Source: Larus michahellis (lineage: Eukaryota; Chordata; Aves; Charadriiformes; Laridae). From it: a stretch of 64,000 bases of DNA. Under the pieces are notes generated by a model. That model was not told the DNA's origin and did no database searches. It saw only the letters and a program-made list of their open reading frames with translations. Position numbers and translations under genes: made by a program. Each line of letters opens with the position of its first letter. Position 1 is the first letter of the stretch. This document shows positions 38,001-50,000 of this stretch, piece after piece. The stretch spans positions 1,798,001 through 1,862,000 of the forward strand of contig NC_133899.1 in assembly GCF_964199755.1 (NCBI RefSeq), given 5' to 3'.

Positions 38001-41000
38001 AAGTGCCCACCTTGATGGGCAGAGGGCAGGGAGGCTGTGGGATACGTCTCCGTTACAGACATAAACCTTTCCCTCCCCCCACGCAATGAAAACCGCATCA
38101 ATAGATCCCCCATCTGCTCACATACATCACACACTTCACTCCAGTTTATTAGCTGGAATAAATCATAAATATTTCATTATACATCAACGACGCTCGACTC
38201 CGGGAAGGCGCAATCCATCACCTCGACACTCCTTGCGACCTGCCGCCGTGCAATAAGCTTTCCAGTCTATTAAACAAGATTGATACAGTGTGCTAGGATG
38301 GACTAGGGGAATTTATTTGCGGAGCACTGGGAGAGGGAGGGCACCGAATGCGTGGTGCATGGGCAAACGGGAGCTGCTCCCATTAGCCCCTTGGACCAGG
38401 CAGCCCAACCAGAAATCCCCGGAGCAGCGAGAGGCAGGGAGCCCTCCCCCGCGCGCGGGGCGAGGTAAGAAGATGCTGCGGCAAAGCAGGGACCGGGCCT
38501 GAACCCCGGAGCGCCCAGGTCTGGATGCAGGACCCCAGGGCTCCCGCTCCAGGCTGGACCGCACGGATGGGTGGGCAGAGCTCCGTCAGAAAGCTCCCCC
38601 CTCTGCCCTGCTCAGCTCCCCCACGCTCGCGGGCACAGAGAGGAGAGCCCAGCGCTGCTGCGGCTGCACGAGAGCCGTAGCTGCTTTTCCAGGACGCTGC
38701 TCAGGTCCCTCGGTGCTATGAGAGCTGCCTGTGCCCAGAAATACCTACTGCGGTGCCAGGATTTGGCCACTCTTTGTAGCTCCAGGCTCATTTTAACGCC
38801 ACACCTTCTCCTTTCCTTCTGCACATCGTGAGAGCGACCGCGTTCTCCAGCTCAGCAGAGGCCAGCAGCAAACAGAGGGGACCTTCCCAGGGCACAGCGC
38901 AACCACAGCGCGGCTCCTTGCCCTCCTCCGCCACCCCGTCCTGTCGCGTGGGGCACTGCCCCCCACGCTTCACCCTTTACTAAATTATTGCTATTGCACG
39001 TGAACTGTCACTATCTCCCCTCCATCAGAGGGGCAAAGATCAAGTGAGGACGACGCAGAGCAGCTCTGAGCCCAGGCTCGGTCCTCTCAGCCCCTCGGCT
39101 GCCGCTCTTTCCATGCCGGAGTTGAGGGAAAGCCCAGCACCGGCCTGGAAAAAACGTGTTTCCTCCAACAGGGACCTTGCAGACGGCTGCAGGTCAGTCC
39201 CCAGCTCAGGAACCCGATCTCATGCACCCGAGAGAGACCTCGTCCCTCCAAGCCACATCTCCCCGTAGGAGCAACAGCGGCATTGCTGCTAGTAACTCTC
39301 TGGCTGAGTATTGGGTGTTACCAACCACTGAATCACAGAATGGTAGGGGTCGGAAGGGCCCTCTGGAGATCATCTTGCCCAACCCCCTGCCAGAGCAGGG
39401 TCACCCACAGCAGGTGGCACAGGAACGCGTCCAGGCAGGTTTGGGATGTCTCCAGAGACGGAGGCTCCCCCACCTCTCTGGGCAGCCTGTGCCAGGGCTC
39501 TGCCACCCTCACAGCAAAGAAGTTCCTCCTCGTGTTGAGATGGAACTTCCTATGCTCCAGTTTGTGCCCGTTACCTCTTGTCCTGTCGCTGGGTACCACT
39601 GAGAAGAGCCTGGCCCCATCCTCCTGACACCCCCCCTGTCAGTATTTATAAGCATTGATAAGGTCCCCCCTCAGTCTTCTTTTTTCCAGACTGAAGAGAC
39701 CCAAATCCCTCAGCCTCTCCTCATCAGAGAGGTGTTCCAGTCCCCTCAGCATCTTGGTAGCCCTTTGCTGCACCCTCTCCAGCAGGTCCCTGTCCTTCTG
39801 GAACCGGGGAGCCCAGAACTGCACCCAGTGCTCCAGATGTGGCCTCCCCAGGGCAGAGCAGAGGGGGTTGATGACCCCCCTCCACCTGCTGGCCACGCTC
39901 TTCTTCATGCCCCCCAGGATGCCTGGCGGATGCTCAGCAAGATGCCCACCTGGCACCACGGTGAATCCGGAGCCTCTCTCCGCGGCACGCCGCGCTGCTG
40001 GGATTGATTCCGCCTGGCTCCTGCAGGGTTCTGACACAGCCTCGGCAACGATGATGTATGTGTACAGATCTATTTAATGAAATGCTAAATGATAGGCTAA
40101 ATAACAGAAGCAACTTTAGCTTGATTTATTGCGTGGAAACGAATAATGTTTGTCGCTGCTGTCAGCCATCTTGGCTAAGAACAGAGGTTACGAGCGCAAA
40201 TTGTAGCTAATTAACAGTAATTAGCACTCCTGAAATTCTGGCTTGCGGCTCCTTCACAGAGGCCTGTTGTGTGTCCCCCCTCGCACAGGTCACCCGCCCG
40301 GGCTGCCGAAGGCTCATCACCTCTCCCCGTCACCCCCCATCCACCCCGGGCGCTTCAGCACACCCCGTCTCTGAAACCAGGCTGCTTTCCCGGGGCTTGC
40401 TCCGTTCCTCCTCTGCTCCCCGGCTGCTGCCTCGCGTCCCCGACCGCTTCCGCTGGAAAAAGCAGCAGGAAAACCCTGGGCTCCTCCCAGCATCCAAGTT
40501 AACCAGAGCCAACCCCTGATCCTGTCCCTTCGACAGGTTCTTGGATCCTCTTCTGAGGGACGAGGGGACCCCAGACAGTTCCTGTTAATCCTGCCCCAGG
40601 GCGTAACGCTGAACTCTTGGAACTTCGGCTTTTGTGCATCTTTTCCCTCCTGCGCGGACCCACGGTGGCGAGACCTGGCCGGGCTCCCACAGAGCGGCTT
40701 GCTGCCGCCTCCGGAGCCCGGCACAGCAGTGGAACGGCTCTTTGGGGCTACCCAAGCCCATCTACTCTCACCTGGCCGCTTGGACCCGCAAAACCCCTTC
40801 CCTGGGCTCGCAAAAGGCGGCGACCAAAACCAAATGGGCAGAGGCACGGGGCTGCTCCGAGGCACCGCTCCCGTTGCGGTGTACCGAGGGTTCGGTGCGC
40901 GCCGCAACCATTAATAAAGCATCAAAGGCTCCTGAGGGGGAAAAAAGAGTTTGAAACTTCTTCAAAAAACACATGCATATTAATGACGCACCAATTATTC

Positions 41001-44000
41001 ATGAGGAAACCGTCTCCCCTCGCCAGCAACTTCCAGGGCTCCTGTTTGCTCGGGTGCAGTGCAAAAACCTTTCCCAGTGACCCAGCCCTGCCCGCTGGCA
41101 CCAGCTCTCTGCCGGGAGAAGTGCCGGCACCGCGTTTCTCCCCCCAGCAGCTCTCCTGGCACCGGCATCCCCGGCACAGCGCCTCAACGCGCTCGCTGGC
41201 AGCGGCCCCACCTGTCTGCTACCCGTCCCACTGCCAAAACCCTCCAGCGGAGCCAGGGAGCAGAAGAAGGGAGGAGAGCGGCTCAGCCGCTGCAGCACAG
41301 AGATATCTACCTGCGGTCGCGAACAGGCAGGTCAGCTCCGACAGGAGCCGGCTGCTCTCCTTGCAGGTCCCATCAAGACGGTGTCAGGGAGCCTGGCGAG
41401 CCCCGGCGCTGATGCTCTGCAGGGGGGTGATGGGCTTCCATGCAAAACCCAGCCCAGAGCCTCCTCAAGGTCCACAGCCCCCTTCCAGGGGGACACAGGG
41501 TTGCCCGGGGGCCCAGCGACCCCTAGAAGGGGGCTGTGAACCAGGCTTCAACCCCCTGGAAGGGCAGAGCCCTTCACCCTCTGGTCAGAGGGAGAAGCTG
41601 CCCCGAGGGCTCTGGATGAGCATCACCGAGCTCAGCCCAGCACAGGGAATTTTGCCGTTGCCTTCACTAGAAAACCGCCCGGCAGCGGTGGGAGCATCCA
41701 AAGACACCAATATAACGCGGATGATGCCGGTTGCTCCCGTGCCTCCCCCCCAAACAATATCTGAGAATAATAGGTGGCTGTCACGCTTTGCGGGCCACCG
41801 GCCACTGAGGCAGAGCGAGATTTCGATGCTGTTACAGATTTCTACCTGCGTGAAATCTGGAGGTAATTTAATGGCTCACGAGAAAGGAAATAAATCTATT
41901 AGAACGGAATCGCTGTTTGTTTACGTGTCTTGCCATGAACATCACCAGGAGCAGCAGCAGCAGCAGGTGTATGTGCAAGCACCATTTATTTACATAATAA
42001 AATTGCCAAGTAGATTTGTAGCTCAGGGGCATCCTTGCCTCTCCGTGCGCGTGCCTAACTCCCATTAGCACTAATGGCAGGCGCTGTGTGCTCAGCAAGC
42101 GGGGAACAGACCCTCCCACTGCCCTAACGGCTGGTGCTAGGGGATGGAGGGAGGCAGACATCTCAATGTGCCGGTTCCTCTCCTCCGACTCGCTCAGGGG
42201 ACGGGAATTGCATCGCGGCTTCAAGCTGCTTTGCAGCCCTCCCCATCCGCGAGAGCTGTGGGGTCTGCTGCGAGCTGCCTGCTCCCGGGAGAGAGGGGGT
42301 TAAGCAACAGATTCCCCACTCGCAAAACTTCTCCAGAGACCCCTGGAGCATCCAGCAGTAGGAAAAGAGAAAAGCAGAGAAAAAAAAAAAAGAAAAAAAA
42401 AAAAAAAACACCCCAGTCTGGAATGAATTCCTGTCATGCTCTGCAACGGGGAAGTTTGTTTGTATTCCACAGGCAGCAGCGCTGAGCCTGCTGTCAGAGC
42501 CACGCTGGGAGAAAGGGCAAAACCCTGCCGAGATGAAAGAATGTGAAGCACTGGTAGAGCCTCCCCTGGCATTTACACCTGGGGGGAAAAGAGAAAAAAA
42601 AAAAAAAAAAAAAAAAAATCACTCAAGGGCGTCTGGCAAAGAGCTGTGCTAATAAGGCACTCCTCCCCACGCTCTGTGGCTGCGCCGGCGGAGCGGGAGA
42701 CGGAGCGGTGCAGGGAACGCTGGCAGCAGCTCCAGGAACCCCGGAGGTGAAAGCTGCAGATAAGACAAGTCTGATTTTAACCCAGGAATTCTGAGCTGCA
42801 CCCTCCCCGGCTCCGCTCCCTGCTAGGGGAGAGGGGAGCGGAGGACTTGCTGCTGGACCGACCGGGAGTGCAGCTACCCCCGGCTCAGCTGATAAATCAG
42901 TGACACCTTCCTCCAAAAGCCATATTTTTACAGGCTCTCAGGCAGCAGGGTGAGAAGCCGGGGTGATGCTCGCTGGCCCCGTGCTGTACCCTCATGGCTT
43001 CCCTGCATGTCCTGTGTCCTCCACCATCCTGAAGCCTGTTTGGTGCAAATCCCCCCCGGTCCGTGCTCTGCTCTACGACCCTGACCCGGCCGCTGCGAGT
43101 GGGCTCATCCCACCGCACAGACCTGCCTCTGCTCTCAAGAGGACTTTTCTCCTGGGGCACCTTGCTGGCTCAGAGGGCTCCGCCGAGCACCGGGGAGAAG
43201 GCACGGCGGGGGTAGATGAACCTCTTGTGACACTCAGGCCTGCTGCACCATGCCTTCCCGCAGGATTCCCCCCAAGGGTGCATCTTCTGGTCACTCTGGT
43301 TTTAAAGAACTGCCGTTCCAGAGAGAAAAAAAGCACGGAAAACTACACTACAGGAAAGATGTAGATTGTTTTCGGTCCAATTTGCATGAAAATAGGCTAT
43401 AACCCCAGCCATGGGACTGCACCAGTGAAGTTGTGGTGGACGTATGAGGTGGGCTCTTGGTTGTGGACCGAAGTCTGGAGCCTTGGGTTCTGCAAACAAG
43501 TCAAGGCTGAGGTATCGCCCACAGGAGGAGCACTTCTGATGCCTGCTCCTCACGCCCACGCTGATGGGGACGGGCGGGAGATGGGCACAGAACATACGCG
43601 CATCTGGTGGCTTCTTTTCTTTGTCAAGCATGTCCAGAGGAGAGCTACCAGGCTGGTGAGGGGTCTGGAGACCAGGTCGTATGAGGAGAGGCTGAGGGAG
43701 CTGGGCATGTTTAGCTTGGAGAAGAGGAGGCTGAGGGGAGACCTCATTGCCCTCTACAACTACCTGAAAGGAGGGTGCAGAGAGGGGGGTGTTGGCCTCT
43801 TCTCCCAGGTGAGTAATGACAGGACCAGAGGAAATGGTGTGAAGCTGCGGCAGGGGAGGTTTAGATTAGATACGAGGAAGAATTACTTTACTGAAAGAGT
43901 GGTCAGGCACTGGAACAGCCTGCCCAGGGAGGTGGTCGAGTCACCATTCCTAGAGGTGTTTAAGAAACGTCTAGATGTGGCACTTCAGGGCATGCTCTGA

Positions 44001-47000
44001 AAGGCAGAGATTGTAGGTTGTTGGGGTTTTTTATTGTGGTTTGTTTTTTTTTTTTGTGTGTGTGTGTGTATGGTTGGACTCGATGATCTCAGAGGTCCTT
44101 TCCAACCATGAAGATTCTATGATTCTATGATTAACTGCGAAGCTCACCCCATCCTCAGCACCATTTCATGTTCCTTCACAGACATAGAGGATTCTAGGTG
44201 AACACGAAGGGCTGGATACAGCTGGCAGTGGCGCTGGCAGCTCTCTAAAACCCACAGATGAAGGGATCTGGCAGATTCAGCTTCATCTAGAGACATATCT
44301 GAAAAAAAGCATCATCCACGACATCCCCCCAAACCCTCTCCCACCCCCTGCAAGACGGGTTTCCCAGCACGCCCAAATGGCCAGCAGGCTTTGGCTAGCA
44401 AACACAAAAGCCCGTCTCCGTACTATTGTTTCAGGGCCTTGGGAATTGCTGCATATGGTCCCTGCTCCAGCCTTGGCTTGGGTTGGCATCAGCCCACCTT
44501 ACATGACATATGCCAGCAAAGTCCTGGGCACCGGCTTTCAACCAGGAGAGGACAGGACCAAATGGATTAACACAAAATCAGCCCTTTGGCAGAGTCTGGC
44601 AGCACCCTGGGTCCTGCCTGCCCTTGGCCGTACTTCATTTCTGGGTACGCTCCGCACATGTAGCTCAGCGTGACCAGGAGCCTCTCCAACCCTTCAGCGC
44701 GTGGCAGACCTGAAGGACAAGCAGCAGATGAAGCCTCCCCAGCCTGGGGACACCGCACACCCCGCTCCAAGGGCGCCACGCTCCTCTAACGGAAAACAGC
44801 AGATAAAGCAGCCGAACCTTTGAACATTTCTGCAAGCCAGGCAGCCACGACTTGGTAGGTTCACTCATCGTTAGCAGGAGCTCATGGGTGACTGATACGA
44901 CACAAGTAGGCTGGGCGGAGGGAGCCCCCCACCACCACCCCCCGCTGCCTACAGCCAGAATTACTGCAGATGGGTTTGCCCAGAGGACAAGCCAGAAAAG
45001 AAAATGGGTAAGTAAAAATGAAAAACGTTTCTTTTCACATTAGCATTTAAATATTTATAGAAATCCCTGCAGACAACAAGATGAAAAAGAAAACTCCAAG
45101 ACTAATAAATAAGTAAATGCTCCGAGGTGTGGCAGCCCAGCTGAACGCCGCTGCCACTCAGCTGGCGAAACTTTGAAGAGCGGGGCAACCCTGTGTGCAC
45201 AGCTCAAAATAATAATTGTAATAATGAAAAAAAAAAAAAAAATTAGGCTAAACCCCTCTGCTTTGGCTTCCGCCCTCTGCGGAACAGCTGAGGGATCAAT
45301 TACACCTTAGCTAAAGAGAGCACTACCTCTTCTCTCCAGTGCAGTGACCTGTCCCGGGCTCTGCTGAGATGCATTATTAAATAAAGCAGAGATAACGATG
45401 GGAGGCCGTTGACTAAGAGAGGCAGCGGTGGGATATGAGGAAAGATATCTGCCTTAAATTGTTTGCTTAAATATACAGAAGCCTGTACTTTTGCTTACAG
45501 CGCAATACCATTAGTCGTAAGTAAATACGTTCTCAATTGTCTCGAGCGAAGCCCGGAGGGATGACTCTTGTTGAAAGTAAAGAACCTGGAGCGATCGCAT
45601 CCTCGCTGTCTGTCCCAGCGCCTCTCGAAGCCAGAGACGCTCAGCTCTTCTTCAAGCGCTACTAGCAGCTCGAACTACAAACGCCCAGCAAAAACCCCAC
45701 CACTTAACGGCGCTTGGTCTTGGATCGCGCCTGCTAAAAGCGATCCCTCGCTTTCCTGCGCTGTGAAGGAAGGAAATCAGGCCACTGGCTTCCCGGCTCG
45801 TCCTACGAGCTGTAATCAATTTGTGCAATTCCCCAACCCTGCTCCACTTACGGCGGTGCTGGGTTATGTAAATCAAACGCCAAAAACTGTTCAGCGAGCT
45901 AAACAGACGGTGTGGGCACCAGCAGAGTGCCTCGAGCAACGGCAAACCCGGCAAACGAGGAGGAAGGGAAAGCTGAGGACACGAAGTAAGGCAGAAAAAA
46001 TGATAGATGGCCAAAGGTGGAAGGAAGGTCTAGCTTCAACAAATTTCCTCTTGAGCTGGGCATCTCTGGTGACAGGCAGGTGTCAGGACTGAGGATAACC
46101 CCCATCACCACCTAAGCTTGAAGAACAGGCGTCCCCACGGCCAGTGAAGCAGCCTTTCCCACCTGTGTGCTGCTTTAGGGGAAGATCCCGGTGCAAGGTG
46201 CAGCACAAGGAAGCCCATCAGGACACGAGGAGTGTGTGCGGCAGCTGGGAAATGGGCCCACAGGACCGTCAAACGCAAAACCCGCAGCGCAACTGCTTGA
46301 GCATCCCTGCGGAGCAGCTCCGGCTCTCTGCCCCAGCCTCCTCCAGCCTCTACAAGGTGAAGCTCCTACAAAACCTCTGGGTGGGCAAACTAGCAGGTTA
46401 ACTCCTGCCAGGTTGTTGCCAGAGCAAAACCTCCATCCCAAGAGCTCCCCACGGTAGCTTGGACAGGACGAGGCCAGGCAGGAGCAGGCTTGGCTTGGCA
46501 AGGAACTGAAGAGCGAAGCACAAACAGTCTGTACGTAGATCACAACTCTCGTTCGGAGCAGCGAGCTGCCAGTCTGGCCTCTGCAAAGCTGAATGCTGTT
46601 TCAGTGATCATAGAATCACAGAATGGTTCAGGTTGGAAGGGACCTTAAAGATCATCTCGTTCCGACCCCCTGCCCTGGGCAGGGACATCTTCCACCAGGC
46701 CAGGCTGCTCCAAGCCCCGTCCAACCTGGCCTTGAACCCCTCCAGGGATGGGGCAGCCACAGCTTCCCTGGGCAACCTGTTCCAGTGCCTCACCACCCTT
46801 ACTGTAAAGAATTTCTTCCTGATATCCAGTCTAAATCTCCCCTCCTTCAGTTTGAGGCCATTACCCCATGTGCTATCATCACATTTCCTGATAAAGAGTG
46901 CCTCCCCATCCTTCCTGTAGCCCCCTTCAGGTACTGGAAGGGGTTATAAGGTCTCCTCGGAGCCTTCTCTTCTCCAGGCTGAACAACCCCAACTCCCTCA

Positions 47001-50000
47001 GCCTGTCACTTCAACATTCAGTCTTAATCGTTACCTTTCCTACCCTGATGGTCTCCACCTCAGCACGGTAAATCCACCCCCCCCAGCCACTGCTGTAGAC
47101 AACCCTCTGCAGCGTTTATCGCTCCTGCTGAAGAGGCTTTCCAAAGCCCCCATGGTCACGGGGCAATCAGTGACACTAAACACACAACGAACACCAAGTC
47201 TTCACAGCACCCGAACCATGAGCGTGGACCAGTGAAAATGCCCCGGGGCCGTGTTCCAGCTGTACGCAAGACAATACCTGCTTTGACAGTGCCTGCGATG
47301 GGACCGTGGTCCTGTCCTCCGCGCGACTGCTCAGGGATCTCACTCGGATGATTCGATACTGACCTTACCCTACGGGGTTTTTAATTCCGCACTGGAGGAG
47401 ACATGCTATTTACATAGCAGTAAGTAGTCACTTGAAAGAAAGCCTTGCCAATGAGCCAAGGGGCTCTGCCAAGTACCATGAGAAAGACGATTGTTCAGCC
47501 CATTTCTTTACCACATCCTGAGCTCAGTCCTGCGCTTCCCCTCTTAACCCACTTGCCGGCTTGCAATTCTCCTGCGAGATCTTCTGACGGGCTTGCAGAG
47601 CTCAGCTTGATGTCTCTACAACGTATCCCAGCTGGAGCTGCGGCCGGGACCCCTTGCATTGATCCCTGGGATGGACTGGATGGCTGGGATGAGTCATTCC
47701 TGGTGGTCAGAGCCTGAACGAGCCCCTCTCCCTCCAGGCTGCAAGGGCAGCTCTGCCGTGGCATGGCTTGAAAGGTAAAAGCAACCAGAGACTGAGGGGG
47801 AACAGCCTGGATTTTGGAGATGTGGGTGCCTGCTCTTCCCACCAGCTCTCAGCTGGGGTGCAATTGCTCCACGCCTCTGAAAACTGGACCCCGTGTAGCA
47901 GAGGTTCTCGAACAAGTAAGAGGTTGGCATCCAAGAGGTTTGATACAACCAGAGCAGAGCTTTAGTAGAGAGTAAACAAATTCTGTGCCAAAAGCTGCTC
48001 TCATTTACAGCTACAAAAACCCCAAGTCACTCTCTGAGCTGCTGAAAACACCAGTCCCGCGTGCAGTCAGGGAAACACACGGGTTTCATTTCGCGGCGTC
48101 CTGACGACTCTCCGACTTCCAGCCATCCGGCAAAGCTGGCAATATTGTCTCCTCAAGGAGAAGGAAGCAGAAAAAGTGAATTCTCTCTCCACAGTGTTGG
48201 AGTGCGTGTGCATAAGTAACGTTTTGAGATTATAAAGGAATCTTTACACACGGCTGATACACTAGACACCATGCCATCTTTGTGTTTTTACTTCCAGAAA
48301 CACCTCCTAAACGAGGGCTGAGGGCACGGCCGGTCTGGCTTCACCGGAGAGGCTGCCCGGTAGGTGCCCACAGCCTCTGTTCCTGTCCCATAGAGATCCG
48401 GTGGGATTGCCTTCCTAAAGCATCACGTGGAGCTGTGTTTGGGGCACCCTTGGCATTTTTTGGGGTGTCCTTTCATTTGTGGGAACACAGGCCGAAGCTC
48501 TCAGCCGCCAGCAAAGGAAGCGGGTGAGCGCTGCCATCCCGCCCGACTCACGAGCTCAAGCTACGACAGGTTCAAAGAGCAGCTCCGTCGGGCCGGCCTC
48601 GGAGGGAGCCACCGCTTCCTCCGGTGGGTTTACCAAACCGGTAAATCACATCGTCTGCAAGACATTATAATTAAGGAATCGTTTCTTTAAAAACAGAATT
48701 TGCATTAACTGGATTTGTGACTGGGAAAGACACTGCAAACAAACAGAAAACCTGCAGATTAGGATGCTAATGAGATGCATTTCTATTTATAATCTGCCTT
48801 GATCAGGCTAAAGCATTTTCTGTTTCAGGTGTCAGTGCTGTACCCGCGAATGTAAGCAATTCCCCTGGCAGGGAAACACCTGCTTGTCTCTGGGGATAGG
48901 CAAGTGCCAGGGAAGAAGCCTATGCCAGAGGGATGGGGTGCACGTTCCTTGCTGCTTCTCCTGCCCCTTCTCCTTGGGGGCCAGCCCGAGAGGAGGAATG
49001 GGTTGTGTCTGGCCAAGGATGACCTGGCGAGGTGTTTCCTACAAATACCAGATTTCTCTGCGCTGGAGGACTGCAGGCAGCTTTGCCTTTTCCATAAGAA
49101 GTGGTGGGATGGAAATCAAAGAGCTGGGGCCGGGAATGGCAAGGATCTGCAGCTGGTGCCAGCAAGAACCACCCAGCTACGGACTGGAAAGCTCAGTCTG
49201 AAGAGGACAGACGGACACCAGGAGGTCCCTGCAACCAGTCTGAGAGAGTCACCGGGCTTCGTCCCTTGACTGGGGATTCACGGCTGCAGCAAAAGCAGGT
49301 CCTGGAGCGAGCTGGGAACTGCAGTGCTGAGCAGGACGCTCCCAGATACTCGGTGCCCGAGTTCGTAGATCACAGCGGAAAGGCCGAGAGAATGGTGCGT
49401 TCAGCAAGCACACACAGATGCACAGCATGCTGCCGCCTGCCCGGGCTCGGCAGCGTCTGAAAGCCTGCCAGGACTGATGGGTGCTTCTCATTTCTCCCGA
49501 TGATGTCTTATTCCAGATTAACTTCTTTTTTCTTTCTTTTTTTTTTTTTTTTTTTTTTTTCTTGGAGCTCCCTCTTTCACTGCAGAACATCCAGAAGGAA
49601 TAGAGACAGCATGTCCACCCCAGCCTCCTTTTCCTCTAAAGCCTTCAACAACTCCACACGGGAAGTCTTTTGGGCCACAGGAATTATTGTTAATGGGAGC
49701 CTGGGGGTTTCGTGACCTGCGTAAAAGGATCTAGCAAAAAATCAGCAATAAACCAGGACTTAGCAATGTGAAAAAAAGCTACAAGGCTGTTTTTTTTAAA
49801 TGTAGCTTAAGGAAAGAAACCTAAAAGATATGAGTCATCATTTTGAAATGCGCATCAAACAAGTTAAATAACTCTTACTTTCTTAACAACATATTAATCA
49901 AAGTGCATTGATTCTTGAATCGGGTTCTACTACCAACAAGTTTTCTATCTTCTCCATCCTGATGCATGCATTAAGAGAGTTTTATTCTGACAGATACAAT

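Noticed and set aside
43386-44000. 204-codon frame that looks like a protein with a conserved domain
   Set aside because: The conserved part is the CR1 ORF2 C-terminus. This is a truncated LINE copy, not a host gene.
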